Assembly: GCA_944387535.1 (NCBI GenBank)
Contig: CALXFI010000014.1
Location: 1 to 32,419, forward strand
Direction: 5' to 3'
Source of the DNA: an uncultured Clostridia bacterium
GTDB taxonomy: Bacteria; Bacillota; Clostridia; TANB77; CAG-508
DNA: 32,419 nucleotides
The notes below the pieces were generated by a model, which was not told the DNA's origin, searched no databases, and was given only the letters and a program-made list of their open reading frames with translations. Below are positions 8,002 to 17,316 of the stretch, piece after piece; the first letter of the stretch is position 1; the number at the start of each line of letters is the position of its first letter. A program made the translations under genes and the position numbers.

Positions 8002-8040
8002 AAAAAAGAAGTAAATAAAATAAATTTACTTACTTCTTTA
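8001..8040 (-). terminator. terminator after the glycosyltransferase gene
   Basis: AAAGAAGTAA... pairs with ATTTACTTCTTT (4-nt bulge) on the - strand, followed by a run of T. Confidence 0.75.
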
Positions 8041-8045
8041 ATTTC

Positions 8046-9479
8046 CTATCTTTCTAAACTATCTGAATTTCTTTGAAATGTGTTTGATGCTTCATCAAAT
8101 ACTCCTAAAATCTCTTTTGTTATTCCCTCTTGTGAATAATGTTTTCTAGTATAATCAACTATAAAATCTTTATCAAACTTGTCTTGCCCTGTTAAAACAT
8201 CACATACTGCATTACTTAAAGCTTGACTATCATCCATTGGAACTAGAACTCCAACTGGTGTAACATATGTTTTACTTTTATCTGATACATCTTCTTTATC
8301 TATATTTAAAATTCCAGGTATTCCACCAGCATTAGTACCTATAACAGGATGTCCACAGGCCATTCCTTCTATTACTACTAATCCAAATGGTTCATTTCTA
8401 GAAGGAATTAATGATACATCTGCTAAATTTTGCATATCTCTTATTTCATCCATGTTTTTTCTTCCAACGAAATGAGTATTTTTCAAGCCTAATTCTTTTG
8501 CCTGTGCTTTTAGCTGCTCTTCTAATTGTCCTGAGCCGACAACTAAAGTTAGGACTTTTTGTCCTTGCTCATTTAAATTTTCTTCATATGACTTTGCTGC
8601 ATCTAACATTACATCAATACCTTTAAAATCAGCAAATTTTCCTACAAATAAAACTAATTTATCATAATCTAAATCAATTTTCCCATCTGGTGTATTTTGT
8701 GAAACTAAGTTGCCTATAACATCTTCTTTATCGACATTTTCATCCACATAGATTTTATTAGTATCATATCCATTTTCTATTAATTCTACTTTATTAGCAG
8801 CAAGTGGAAATAATTTTTTAAATTTTTCTTCTTGTGCTTCAGATATTACTATAATCTTACTAGCATTTATTGCAGCTCTGTTTGAGCATTCTATATAAAA
8901 ATTATATTTTTCCTCTTCTTCTTTTAATTTTTTTATTTTCTCAGGATCTGTTTCTGTTTTTAATTCTCTTCTTACTTTTTGCAATTCTTCTTTGCTTCTT
9001 TCAAATCCCATTAAATCAGTTCCATGAATTGTTGTTACAACTGGCACTCCTGTTTCTGTCGCAATGCTTGTTGATATCCAGTTATGTTGTCCATGTATAA
9101 TATCAGGTTTGAATTCTTTTACTTCTTCATTAATAGCCTTTCTAAAAGCTTGTTCATATTCTCTTATTTGATCTAAACTTGCATCCCAAAAATTAGCAGT
9201 ACTTTCTGTATGAGTTGTAAACATTAGATAATTAAAATCACATTGTCCTTCTATTATTTCTGGATTTTCTTCTTCAGACTTAAAAGGAACTATATGATAT
9301 TTCACACCAGGTATTTTATCAAAATCTGTCCTATTGTTAGCTGTAATTATTGTTACATTTTTTCCTTCTTTTAAATAAGAATTTGCAAGTGCTGTTACTT
9401 GTACACCACTTCCTGCTCCATAAGTAGGAAATGCTGTTACCATTAAAATATTTTTTACGTTATCTTTTTTGTTTTCCAT
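8046..9479 (-). CDS. GT4-family glycosyltransferase
   Basis: The 477-aa protein has the two-domain GT-B fold of family GT4. The N-terminal half opens with I-L-M-V-T-A-F-P-T-Y-G-A-G-S-G-V-Q and has H-G-Q-H-N-W and I-H-G-T-D-L. The C-terminal half has L-F-V-G-K-F-A-D-F-K-G and the nucleotide-sugar motif N-E-P-F-G-L-V-V-I-E (EX7E) before G-M-A-C-G-H-P-V-I-G-T. It probably transfers a sugar from a nucleotide donor to an envelope or storage glycan; the acceptor cannot be told. Of two ATGs 6 nt apart, the second (9479) is chosen, since AAGGAAG abuts the first. It follows mutS by 60 nt. Confidence 0.87.
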   Translation of the reverse strand: MENKKDNVKNILMVTAFPTYGAGSGVQVTALANSYLKEGKNVTIITANNRTDFDKIPGVKYHIVPFKSEEENPEIIEGQCDFNYLMFTTHTESTANFWDASLDQIREYEQAFRKAINEEVKEFKPDIIHGQHNWISTSIATETGVPVVTTIHGTDLMGFERSKEELQKVRRELKTETDPEKIKKLKEEEEKYNFYIECSNRAAINASKIIVISEAQEEKFKKLFPLAANKVELIENGYDTNKIYVDENVDKEDVIGNLVSQNTPDGKIDLDYDKLVLFVGKFADFKGIDVMLDAAKSYEENLNEQGQKVLTLVVGSGQLEEQLKAQAKELGLKNTHFVGRKNMDEIRDMQNLADVSLIPSRNEPFGLVVIEGMACGHPVIGTNAGGIPGILNIDKEDVSDKSKTYVTPVGVLVPMDDSQALSNAVCDVLTGQDKFDKDFIVDYTRKHYSQEGITKEILGVFDEASNTFQRNSDSLER

Positions 9480-9539
9480 ATTCATCTTCCTTTATACCTT
9501 TTTTCTTATATATATCAGAAAATTTAACATATTGCAACA

Positions 9540-12155
9540 CTATTTCATTTTTTCTTTTATTTTTACTAAAGTATTTAATGCATCTATCGGTGTTAATTCA
9601 TTTAAGTTAATCTTATCTATTTCGTGAGCTATTTCTGCAAGCTTAAAGTTATACATATCAAATTGACCTTCTACTTGTTTTTTGTCTTTCTTTTCTTCTT
9701 TCTTTCCTGTTAGTACATTTTTTCTTTCTATTGAACGCAGAATTTCATTAGCCTTATTTGTTACAACTTTTGGTACTCCAGCTAGTCTTGCTACATGTAT
9801 ACCATAGCTTTCATCAGTACCACCACGTACTATTTTTCTTAAGAAAATTATATCTTCACCTTTTTCTTTTACTGCAATTGAGTAATTTTTTACTCCATCT
9901 ATTTTTTCTTCTAATTCTGTTAATTCATGATAGTGCGTTGCAAATAATGTTTTTGCTCCACACTTTTCTTTGTCTGCAATATATTCTGCAACTGCCCACG
10001 CAATTGATAAACCATCATATGTAGATGTTCCTCTTCCTATTTCATCTAAAATTATTAAACTATTTGGTGTTGCTTCTTTTAAAATGCTTGCTACTTCCAT
10101 CATTTCAACCATAAATGTACTTTGTCCCATGCTTAAATCATCAGAAGCTCCAACTCTTGTAAAGATTTTATCTACTACTCCAATAGTTGCTGATTCTGCT
10201 GGTACAAAACTTCCTACTTGTGCCATTAGAGTAATTAATGCAACTTGTCTCATATATGTAGATTTACCTGCCATATTAGGGCCTGTTATTATTGCAAGTC
10301 TATTTTCATCTTTATCTAGATGTGTATCATTTTCAACAAAAGCCCCTGTTCCTAATATTTTTTCAATTACTGGATGACGTCCATTTTTGATATCAATTAC
10401 CCCAAAATTATTTACATTTGGCTTACAATAATTCATATCTTCTGCAACAGTCGCAAACGATGCTAAAACATCTAATGTTGAAACCACTTCACTTGTTGTT
10501 TGAAGTCTTACAACATTTTTTGCAATTTCTTCTCTAATTTTTGTAAATGCCTCATATTCAAGATTAACTACTTTTTCTTCAGCACCTAATATTTGATTTT
10601 CTAAATTCTTTAATTCTTCTGTAATGTATCTTTCTGCTCCTGTTAGTGTTTGTTTTCTTATATATCTTTCAGGTACTAAGTTTAAGTTTGATTTCGTAAC
10701 TTCTAAGTAGTAACCAAATACTTTATTAAACCCTACTTTTAAATTCTTAATTCCTGTTTTTTCTTTTTCATCTGCTTCTAATTTAATAAGCCAATTTTTT
10801 CCTTCTGTTTGTGCTATTTTTAGCTTATCTATTTCTGGGTCAAACCCAAGCTTTATAATTCCTCCATCTGTTATAGTCATAGGTGGGTCATCTACTATTG
10901 ATTTTTCAATTAAGCCATATATATCTTGAAGTTCATCCAGATTTTGATAAAGTTCTTTTAATAAGTCGGATTTACATTCGGATAAACATTTTTTTACTTC
11001 TGGTAGTTTAAATAAAGAGTTTTTAAGTGTAATCATATCACGAGCATTAGCATTTCCATAAGCCATTTTTCCTGTTAATCTTTCAATATCATAAACTTTT
11101 TTTAAATTCTCTACTACATCTCCTCTTAAAATAATGTTGTCTTTTAATTCTTCTACTGCATCCAATCTTTTATTTATTTCTGTAACATCTACTAATGGAT
11201 CACTTAGCCATCTTCTAAGTAATCTTCCTCCCATTGATGTAGAAGTTTTATCTAATACCCAAAGAAGTGTTCCTTTTTTAGACTTATCTCTCATTTTCTC
11301 AGTAATCTCTAAATTTCTTCTTGCATTTATATCTAATGCCATATATTTAGATATTTGATATACTGTTATTTTATTTATATGGTCTAAAGAAGTTTTTTGT
11401 GTTTCTTCTATATATTCTATTAAAGCATTTATTGAGCTTATTGCTAATTTTTTATCAGAGATATCTTCTAATTTTCTTCCATTATTATCTACAATATTAA
11501 ATCTTAAATTTATATTATTTAAATCAGATGTAAAAAATTTATCATTGAATTTTGTTACATAAATATTTTCAAATCTTTCTTTAATTTTATCCATTTCTTC
11601 TTGACATTCTGCCATCATTGAATTAACGACAAGTTCTGAAGGGGAATATCTTGCTATTTCATCTAATAACATAGGGAAATTATAATTATCTTTTATTTCT
11701 GCTGAATAAAATTCTCCTGTTGATATATCACAGATACTTATTCCATAATAAATACCAGTTTTATAAATAGACATTATATAGTTATTTTTTCTTTCTTCTA
11801 GCATATTGCTATCTACTAATGTTCCTGGAGTTACTACTCTTATTACTCCTCTTTTTACTATTCCTTTTGCTTTTTTAGGATCTTCTAATTGCTCACATAT
11901 TGCAACCTTATATCCTTTTGCAATTAGCTTTGATATATATATTTCTGCAGCATGATGTGGAACTCCACACATTGGAGCTCTTTCTGCTTGTCCACAATCT
12001 TTTCCTGTTAAAGTTAACTCTAGCTCTCTTGATGCTGTTATTGCATCATCAAAGAACATTTCATAAAAATCTCCTAATCTATAAAATAGGATACAATCTT
12101 GATATTCCTTTTTCGTTTCTAAATATCTTTGCATCATTGGTGAATATTCTGCCAT
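9540..12155 (-). CDS. mutS: DNA mismatch repair protein MutS
   Basis: This 871-aa ATPase finds mispaired and looped bases and starts mismatch repair. Its length is standard. The mismatch-reading motif is present as F30-Y31-E32 (G-D-F-Y-E-M-F). The connector, lever and clamp domains follow. The C-terminal ATPase has Walker A G-P-N-M-A-G-K-S-T, Walker B L-I-I-L-D-E-I-G-R-G-T, and F-A-T-H-Y-H-E-L. A charged linker and a short helix-turn-helix end the protein. It lies 45 nt after miaB in one operon; mutL is not in the window. The reading frame is intact. Confidence 0.97.
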   Translation of the reverse strand: MAEYSPMMQRYLETKKEYQDCILFYRLGDFYEMFFDDAITASRELELTLTGKDCGQAERAPMCGVPHHAAEIYISKLIAKGYKVAICEQLEDPKKAKGIVKRGVIRVVTPGTLVDSNMLEERKNNYIMSIYKTGIYYGISICDISTGEFYSAEIKDNYNFPMLLDEIARYSPSELVVNSMMAECQEEMDKIKERFENIYVTKFNDKFFTSDLNNINLRFNIVDNNGRKLEDISDKKLAISSINALIEYIEETQKTSLDHINKITVYQISKYMALDINARRNLEITEKMRDKSKKGTLLWVLDKTSTSMGGRLLRRWLSDPLVDVTEINKRLDAVEELKDNIILRGDVVENLKKVYDIERLTGKMAYGNANARDMITLKNSLFKLPEVKKCLSECKSDLLKELYQNLDELQDIYGLIEKSIVDDPPMTITDGGIIKLGFDPEIDKLKIAQTEGKNWLIKLEADEKEKTGIKNLKVGFNKVFGYYLEVTKSNLNLVPERYIRKQTLTGAERYITEELKNLENQILGAEEKVVNLEYEAFTKIREEIAKNVVRLQTTSEVVSTLDVLASFATVAEDMNYCKPNVNNFGVIDIKNGRHPVIEKILGTGAFVENDTHLDKDENRLAIITGPNMAGKSTYMRQVALITLMAQVGSFVPAESATIGVVDKIFTRVGASDDLSMGQSTFMVEMMEVASILKEATPNSLIILDEIGRGTSTYDGLSIAWAVAEYIADKEKCGAKTLFATHYHELTELEEKIDGVKNYSIAVKEKGEDIIFLRKIVRGGTDESYGIHVARLAGVPKVVTNKANEILRSIERKNVLTGKKEEKKDKKQVEGQFDMYNFKLAEIAHEIDKINLNELTPIDALNTLVKIKEKMK

Positions 12156-12200
12156 TTTTATCTTTCTTCCTTTCTTTTCTTCATTCCTTGTTTTATATAT

Positions 12201-13619
12201 TTAATCTATTGTTTCTCCCTTTAAATACCACATATGTTCTGATACTATTTTTAAATTTACCATTTTTCCAATTAAAGTTTTATCTCCTTCGAAGATTACT
12301 ACTTTATTACTATCTGTTCTTCCAGTTAACATTTCCGCATTATTTTTGCTTTCTCCTTCTACTAATACCTTTTGTGTTGTTCCTACATATTTTTGATTAT
12401 TTTCTTCAATTTGACTTTCAACTAATTCTTTTAGCCTATTAAATCTTTTATGTTTTATTTCTTCTGGTACCTGATTTGGCATTCTATCTCCTGGAGTCCC
12501 TACTCTTCTTGAATATATAAACATATACACTTGTTCAAATCTTACTTTTCTTACAACATCTAAAGTATCTTCAAATTCTTCATCTGTCTCTCCTGGAAAT
12601 CCTACTATTATATCTGTTGATAATGTTAAATTTGGTATCTTCTTTTTCATTTTATCTACCAATTCTAAATACTGTTCTTTTGAATATTTTCTATTCATTT
12701 CTTTTAGAACTTTAGTGTTTCCTGATTGAAGCGGTAAATGAACTAGTTTACAAACTTTATCACAGTCTGCTATTGCGTCTATTACATCATCTGTAAAGTC
12801 TTTTGGATGTGGTGATACAAAACGTATTCTTTCTATTCCCTCTATTTTATTTATTGCTCTTAAAAGTGTTGCAAATGAATTTACTCCTTCATATTCTTCA
12901 AAAGGTATATTTTTTTCTTTTTCTACTCTTAAATATGAATTCACATTTTGACCTAAAAGTGTTATTTCTTTATAACCTTCTTTTGATAAATGTCTTACTT
13001 CTTCTATAATGCTTTTTGGACTTCTACTTCTTTCTCTTCCACGTACATATGGTACTATACAATATGTACAAAAATTGTTACAACCATTCATTATTGTAAC
13101 AGATGCTTTTATTTCGCTATCCCTTCTTATTGGCAATCCCTCATAAATTTCTCCATCTATATCTATTATATCTTCTATTTTTCTTTTTTCTTCAATTGCT
13201 CTATATAAATCTTCTGGGAATTTATATAAAGTATGTGTTCCAAATAAGATGTCTACAAACGGATAGCTTTCCTTTATTTTGTCAGTTATATGTTTTTCTT
13301 GCATCATACAACCACCAATTGCAATAATTATTCCTTTTTCTTCTTTTAGTCTTTTTAATTCTCCAAGCTTTCCAAATAACTTATCTTCTGCATTTTCTCT
13401 TACACAACATGTATTAAATAATGCAACATCACAATCAGAAACATTATCTGTTCTTGTATAACCCATTTTTTCAAGCATCCCACAAAGCTTTTCACTATCA
13501 TTTTCATTTAGTTGACATCCCATTGTTAATATATTATATTTTAAGTTTTTACCTTCATTTATTTTCTTTAATTTTTCTATATATTTTTCTTGCATTTTTA
13601 CTTCGTTTGTTGTATCCAT
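12201..13619 (-). CDS. miaB: tRNA-2-methylthio-N6-dimethylallyladenosine synthase MiaB
   Basis: The 472-aa radical-SAM methylthiotransferase adds a methylthio group to i6A37 of tRNAs. The N-terminal domain supplies cysteines for one [4Fe-4S] cluster (M-G-C-Q, N-T-C-C-V-R, G-G-C-M). The radical-SAM motif is C-N-N-F-C-T-Y-C, followed by V-P-Y-V-R-G-R-E-R-S-R. A TRAM domain closes the protein. The ATG at 13619 is chosen because AGGAGGG lies 5-6 nt before it and the longer frame would include the promoter. The modified base sits next to the anticodon and affects frame keeping, which is relevant to the frame breaks here. Confidence 0.95.
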   Translation of the reverse strand: MDTTNEVKMQEKYIEKLKKINEGKNLKYNILTMGCQLNENDSEKLCGMLEKMGYTRTDNVSDCDVALFNTCCVRENAEDKLFGKLGELKRLKEEKGIIIAIGGCMMQEKHITDKIKESYPFVDILFGTHTLYKFPEDLYRAIEEKRKIEDIIDIDGEIYEGLPIRRDSEIKASVTIMNGCNNFCTYCIVPYVRGRERSRSPKSIIEEVRHLSKEGYKEITLLGQNVNSYLRVEKEKNIPFEEYEGVNSFATLLRAINKIEGIERIRFVSPHPKDFTDDVIDAIADCDKVCKLVHLPLQSGNTKVLKEMNRKYSKEQYLELVDKMKKKIPNLTLSTDIIVGFPGETDEEFEDTLDVVRKVRFEQVYMFIYSRRVGTPGDRMPNQVPEEIKHKRFNRLKELVESQIEENNQKYVGTTQKVLVEGESKNNAEMLTGRTDSNKVVIFEGDKTLIGKMVNLKIVSEHMWYLKGETID

Positions 13620-13639
13620 TTTATCCCTCCTGCTTGCAT

Positions 13640-13668
13640 ATTTTATTATATTTTTTAAAATTTTGCAA
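13640..13668 (-). promoter_or_regulatory. promoter of the miaB-mutS operon
   Basis: TTGCAA (13663-13668), 17-bp spacer, TAAAAT (13640-13645). CTTGCA/TGCAAG inverted arms bracket it. Confidence 0.55.
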
Positions 13669-13677
13669 GTAAAAAAC

Positions 13678-13707
13678 AAAATGGAGTAGAAATAAACTTT
13701 CTACCCC
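13678..13707 (-). terminator. rpmE terminator
   Basis: GGGGTAGAAA pairs with TTTCTACTCC (one G.T) over a 5-nt loop, followed by a T-rich run on the - strand. Confidence 0.8.
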
Positions 13708-13727
13708 AAATCCATTTAATTTTTTTA

Positions 13728-13928
13728 TTATTCAAGACCATATTTCTTTTTAAATCTGTCTGCTCTACCACCAACTGTGTCTTGTCTTAAGTTTCCTGTC
13801 CAGAATGGATGACATTTTGAACATACGTCTACTTTTAAATCTTTTTTAGTTGAACCAACTTCTAAAACATTACCACAAGCACATGTGATAGTTGTTTGAT
13901 TGTATTCTGGTTGTATATCTTTCTTCAT
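13728..13928 (-). CDS. rpmE: 50S ribosomal protein L31
   Basis: The 66-aa protein begins M-K-K-D-I-Q-P-E-Y and has the zinc-binding cysteines C-A-C-G-N and [10 protein letters not shown], so it is the zinc form of L31. It ends [12 protein letters not shown]. The ATG at 13928 is chosen because GAGGTG lies 6 nt before it; the in-frame GTG at 13937 overlaps that site. A terminator separates it from miaB. Confidence 0.95.
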   Translation of the reverse strand: MKKDIQPEYNQTTITCACGNVLEVGSTKKDLKVDVCSKCHPFWTGNLRQDTVGGRADRFKKKYGLE

Positions 13929-14010
13929 TTTGTTCACCTCTCTTTAAATTTAAATAACATGACTGTTTTTTATAATAACATATTTTACAAATTTTTTCAA
14001 GTAATTTTTA

Positions 14011-14190
14011 CTAATTTGTTTGATTTTCTTCATTTACTTCATTTTCTTGTTGTTGTTCATACATATATTCTGCTGAATATAGCATTTCCTTATTTAATGA
14101 TAATTTATGCACAAGTTTATTCATTACATTAAATACACATGCAATTATTAATATTAACATACCTATTTTTTTCCAATATTTTGCAAGCAT
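14011..14190 (-). CDS. 59-aa single-pass membrane protein, unknown function
   Basis: This short frame starts M-L-A-K-Y-W-K-K-I-G behind AAGGAG with 8-nt spacing. It has one transmembrane helix (about residues 9-24, M-L-I-L-I-I-A-C-V-F) followed by an acidic, Gln/Asn-rich tail ending E-N-Q-T-N. I do not recognise the family. It resembles small bitopic proteins such as divisome or envelope helpers only in layout. It lies 82 nt upstream of rpmE on the same strand. Confidence 0.6.
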   Translation of the reverse strand: MLAKYWKKIGMLILIIACVFNVMNKLVHKLSLNKEMLYSAEYMYEQQQENEVNEENQTN

Positions 14191-14430
14191 AATTATTTCT
14201 CCTTAAAAAAATTCTACATATTAATTATACTTTTATTTTACCCAAAAGTCAATTGTTTTAGGAAAAAAACTAAAAGCAAGCAGGATTCTAAATCAGACTC
14301 CTGTTTTTACTTTAAAGACATTACCAAAGAGACGTTAGACTCGGAAGTTTGACATCTTTTTAAAAAATTTATTGAAATTTTTGGATTAATAATATATTTT
14401 CTTTTGGTTAAAATAAAAATGGTGATAAAA
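14191..14430. other. intergenic region before the VanW gene
   Basis: A hairpin with arms CAGGATTC and GACTCCTG (14288-14310, one mismatch) is followed on the + strand by TTTTTAC. A weak promoter-like pair TTGAAA (14372-14377) and TATTTT (14395-14400) could serve the VanW gene. I see no coding sequence. Confidence 0.4.
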
Positions 14431-15183
14431 ATGAAAAAAAATAAATCTTGGATTTTACTAATAGTTATTCTAGCTATCTTATTTGGTGTTGGAGTATATT
14501 TTTATATAAAAACAACTAATAACAATGATAATGAACAAAACTATGAAGCGGAAAGAACTTCTGCTGTTAATAATAATCAAGAAAATAATTATACAAATAT
14601 CACTCAAGAAGAAAATGAAACTACAGAAGAACAAAAGAAACAAGAAGAAAATAAACAAAAAGAAGCAGAAGCTAATCAACAGAAACAGCAAGAAGAAGCT
14701 AAAAAACAACCACAATATAAAGAAGAACAACTTGCAACATTTTCTACTAAAATATATTCTAAAGATTCAGCAAGACAAAATAATATTAAAATCACTTGTA
14801 ATACTTTAAATAATACCACTGTTAAAAATGGAGCAACTTTTTCGTTTTGTAATACTGTAGGAAAAGCAACTTCGGCCAAAGGATATCAAGAAGCTGATGT
14901 TTATGACCATAACGGTAATAAAACTAAAGGCTTAGGTGGTGGAAACTGTCAAGTAAGTAGTACTCTTTACAATGCTGTTCTAGCTATTCCTTCATTAAAA
15001 GTAACTGAAAGACATGAACACAGTAATGATGTTCCATATGTTAAAGATGGTAAAGACGCTGCTGTCGCTTATGGAAGTTATGATTTCAAATTTATAAACA
15101 ACACAGGAAATGATATTAAAATAAAAGCTTCAACAGATGGTTCAAGTGTTACAATTAGTATCAACTCATTAAAAGCTATTTAA
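14431..15183 (+). CDS. VanW family membrane-anchored protein
   Basis: The 250-aa protein has one N-terminal transmembrane anchor (about residues 6-25), then a highly charged Glu/Lys/Gln spacer (about 35-100), then a VanW domain: F-S-F-C-N-T-V-G, G-G-G-N-C-Q-V-S-S-T-L-Y-N-A-V-L, E-R-H-E-H-S, D-A-A-V-A-Y-G-S-Y-D-F-K-F-I-N-N-T. VanW was named from vancomycin-resistance clusters, but its function is not known; most members, as here, are not near van genes. The start is the ATG after GGTGAT. It lies 70 nt before the carboxypeptidase gene, consistent with an envelope role. Confidence 0.88.
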   Translation: MKKNKSWILLIVILAILFGVGVYFYIKTTNNNDNEQNYEAERTSAVNNNQENNYTNITQEENETTEEQKKQEENKQKEAEANQQKQQEEAKKQPQYKEEQLATFSTKIYSKDSARQNNIKITCNTLNNTTVKNGATFSFCNTVGKATSAKGYQEADVYDHNGNKTKGLGGGNCQVSSTLYNAVLAIPSLKVTERHEHSNDVPYVKDGKDAAVAYGSYDFKFINNTGNDIKIKASTDGSSVTISINSLKAI

Positions 15184-15200
15184 TCTACTCCCCTCTTTTT

Positions 15201-15229
15201 GAATATTTAAAATATTATTTGCATATATT
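15201..15229 (+). promoter_or_regulatory. possible sigma-E promoter of the carboxypeptidase gene
   Basis: GAATATT (15201-15207), 14-bp spacer, CATATATT (15222-15229). Both boxes and the spacing resemble mother-cell sigma-E promoters. Confidence 0.35.
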
Positions 15230-15253
15230 TTAATATCAATTGGAGGGATTTTT

Positions 15254-16630
15254 ATGCGAATTTTTAAATTAAGTATTTGTCTTTTTCTTATTTTTACTTT
15301 TTGTTTTTCTTATTTTATAATTCCTTGCTATGCAAGTGAATTAGGTTACATTTGGTCTGACTCTCTTGAAACTTCTGCAAATGTTGTAAATAATACTTCT
15401 AATACTATTAATAACACAAGTAATGTTCAAAATATAAATAGTACTACAAATTCAACTAATGAAGTAGCTTCTGCTACCAGTAATAATATAATAAATAACA
15501 CAATTACTGATGAAGCAACAGTAGAAGAAACAAATTCTGAAGTTCAAGATGATAATTTTCTTGGCTTAGATTGTGGCTCTGCAATTTTAATTGAACAAAC
15601 TACAGGGCAAGTTCTATATGCATATAATATACATGAACAATTACACCCTGCATCTGTTACAAAAGTTATGAGTATACTTCTTATTATGGAAGCTTTAGAT
15701 AGTGGAAAAATTAGCTTAACAGATGAAGTCCCTTGTAGTGAAAATGCTGCATCCATGGGAGGTTCTCAAATATGGTTAGATCCTAGAGAAACTCTAACAG
15801 TAGATGAAATGTTAAAAGCAATATGTGTAAATTCTGCTAATGACTGTGTTGTAGCTATGGCAGAATATATTGCAGGAACTGAGGAAGCTTTTGTTCAAAT
15901 GATGAACGATAAAGCCAAAGAATTAGGTATGAATGATACTACTTTTAAAAACTGTCATGGACTAGATGAGGATGGGCATTTAACTTCGGCATATGATATT
16001 TCGTTAATGTCAAGAGAACTTTTAGAAAAGCATCCTGATGTTACGAAATATACAACCATTTGGATGGATTCTTTAAGAGATGGAAAATCCGGGCTTTCTA
16101 ATACAAATAAACTAATTAAAAACTATAAAGGTGCAACTGGTTTAAAAACAGGTTCTACTTCTCTTGCATTATATAATTTATCAGCAAGCGCTACTCGTGA
16201 TAACTTGTCTTTAATTGCTGTTATTATGAAAGCTCCTACTAGTAAAATAAGATTTGAAGATGCAACTAAACTTTTAGATTATGGTTTTAATACTTTTTCT
16301 TATAAAGAATTTGGTAAAAAGGATGATGTAATAAAAACTATTTCTGTAAATAAAGGAACTGTAAATCAAGTAGAAGCGGTTTTAAGTGAAAATTGTGGTA
16401 CGTTACTTCAAAAAGGATCTGATAAAAACATAGAACAAACATTAAATTTAAATGATACAATTTCTGCACCTGTAACTAAAGGTCAAAAACTTGGAGAAAT
16501 TTCTTTTACTCTTAACGGCGAAGTTTTATCTACTGTAGATATTGTTGCAAAAGAAAATGTAGAAAAAATTGGTTTATTTTCTATTATAAAAAAAGTCTAT
16601 TACTCTTGGGTAGATTTATTAAGAAGTTAA
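15254..16630 (+). CDS. D-alanyl-D-alanine carboxypeptidase (DacF/PBP5-like)
   Basis: The 458-aa protein removes the terminal D-Ala from peptidoglycan side chains. It has a signal peptide (about residues 1-29, ending C-Y-A-S), an Asn/Thr/Ser-rich low-complexity linker (about 40-95), then the peptidase S11 domain: S-V-T-K (catalytic Ser and Lys), S-A-N-D as the SxN motif, and K-T-G-S. A C-terminal PBP5 domain (from about residue 355) and a short amphipathic tail follow. A strong TTGGAGGG site precedes the ATG. A role in the spore cortex or in vegetative wall is possible. Confidence 0.92.
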   Translation: MRIFKLSICLFLIFTFCFSYFIIPCYASELGYIWSDSLETSANVVNNTSNTINNTSNVQNINSTTNSTNEVASATSNNIINNTITDEATVEETNSEVQDDNFLGLDCGSAILIEQTTGQVLYAYNIHEQLHPASVTKVMSILLIMEALDSGKISLTDEVPCSENAASMGGSQIWLDPRETLTVDEMLKAICVNSANDCVVAMAEYIAGTEEAFVQMMNDKAKELGMNDTTFKNCHGLDEDGHLTSAYDISLMSRELLEKHPDVTKYTTIWMDSLRDGKSGLSNTNKLIKNYKGATGLKTGSTSLALYNLSASATRDNLSLIAVIMKAPTSKIRFEDATKLLDYGFNTFSYKEFGKKDDVIKTISVNKGTVNQVEAVLSENCGTLLQKGSDKNIEQTLNLNDTISAPVTKGQKLGEISFTLNGEVLSTVDIVAKENVEKIGLFSIIKKVYYSWVDLLRS

Positions 16631-16638
16631 AACAATCA

Positions 16639-16690
16639 GAGACAGGGCTTTTTTGTCTCATATATACAATTGAGATAAAATCCCCGTCTC
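16639..16690. terminator. nested hairpin between convergent genes
   Basis: The outer arms GAGACAGGG (16639-16647) and CCCCGTCTC (16682-16690) and inner arms TTTTGTCTCA (16651-16660) and TGAGATAAAA (16671-16680) have one mismatch each. The structure can end transcription from both sides. Confidence 0.7.
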
Positions 16691-16698
16691 CAAAATTC

Positions 16699-17316
16699 TC
16701 ACTCATCTTCTAGAGTTTCATCATATTCAAATTCATAATCAACATCATCTTCTACTTTATTTTTTTCTTGTCTATTTTCTGTTATTTTCTTTGTGCTTTC
16801 ATCAATTTTTCTTTCTATTTCTTTTTTATCATCCTGCTGTTTTTTCATATTTTTGTCATGTTTTTTTTGCATTTCTTTTAGTATTTGATTTGTTTGTTCT
16901 TTTTTATTTTGAATACATCTATTCATAATATTATTTGTTTTTTCAATCAGGTCTGGTACATAATCTAATAACTTGTCTAATGAAGAACTATGTGTTACTG
17001 GCATTAATTTTACATTATTGGGTTGTATTACTAAAAAAGCTATCGGGTTTATTGTAACTCCTGCTCCTGAACCACCACCAAATGGTAGTCTATATTGTAT
17101 TTCTTCTTCCTTTTCTTTTTTGCTATATTCATTTATCGTCTCTCCACTAAATTCACTTCCTCCTGCTGCAAATCCAAATGATACTTTAGATATCGGAATA
17201 ATTACAATATTATTAGAAGTTTCAATTGGTTCTCCTATTATTGTATTTACATCTATCATATCTTGTATGCTATTCATAGCTGTAAGCATAAGACCTTCTA
17301 TTGGATGTTCGCTCAT
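16699..17316 (-). CDS. ytfJ: YtfJ/GerW family sporulation protein
   Basis: The 205-aa protein begins M-S-E-H-P-I-E-G-L-M and has the GerW core: G-E-P-I, I-P-I-S-K-V-S-F-G-F-A-A-G-G, and F-G-G-G-S-G-A-G-V-T-I-N-P-I-A-F-L. GerW is needed for normal germination in Bacillus; its biochemistry is unclear. The C-terminal third (about residues 130-205) is a long Lys/Glu-rich, coiled extension beyond the usual end of the family. The start overlaps the DUF2953 gene by 47 nt, behind GGAGAGGGT. Confidence 0.9.
   Translation of the reverse strand: MSEHPIEGLMLTAMNSIQDMIDVNTIIGEPIETSNNIVIIPISKVSFGFAAGGSEFSGETINEYSKKEKEEEIQYRLPFGGGSGAGVTINPIAFLVIQPNNVKLMPVTHSSSLDKLLDYVPDLIEKTNNIMNRCIQNKKEQTNQILKEMQKKHDKNMKKQQDDKKEIERKIDESTKKITENRQEKNKVEDDVDYEFEYDETLEDE

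Noticed and set aside
9758-13672. Several long + strand frames opposite mutS and miaB
   Set aside because: They are Leu/Phe-rich shadows of AT-rich - strand genes and lack ribosome sites.
14431-15183. Vancomycin-resistance cluster
   Set aside because: Only a VanW-domain protein is present, with no van ligase, reductase or sensor genes nearby.
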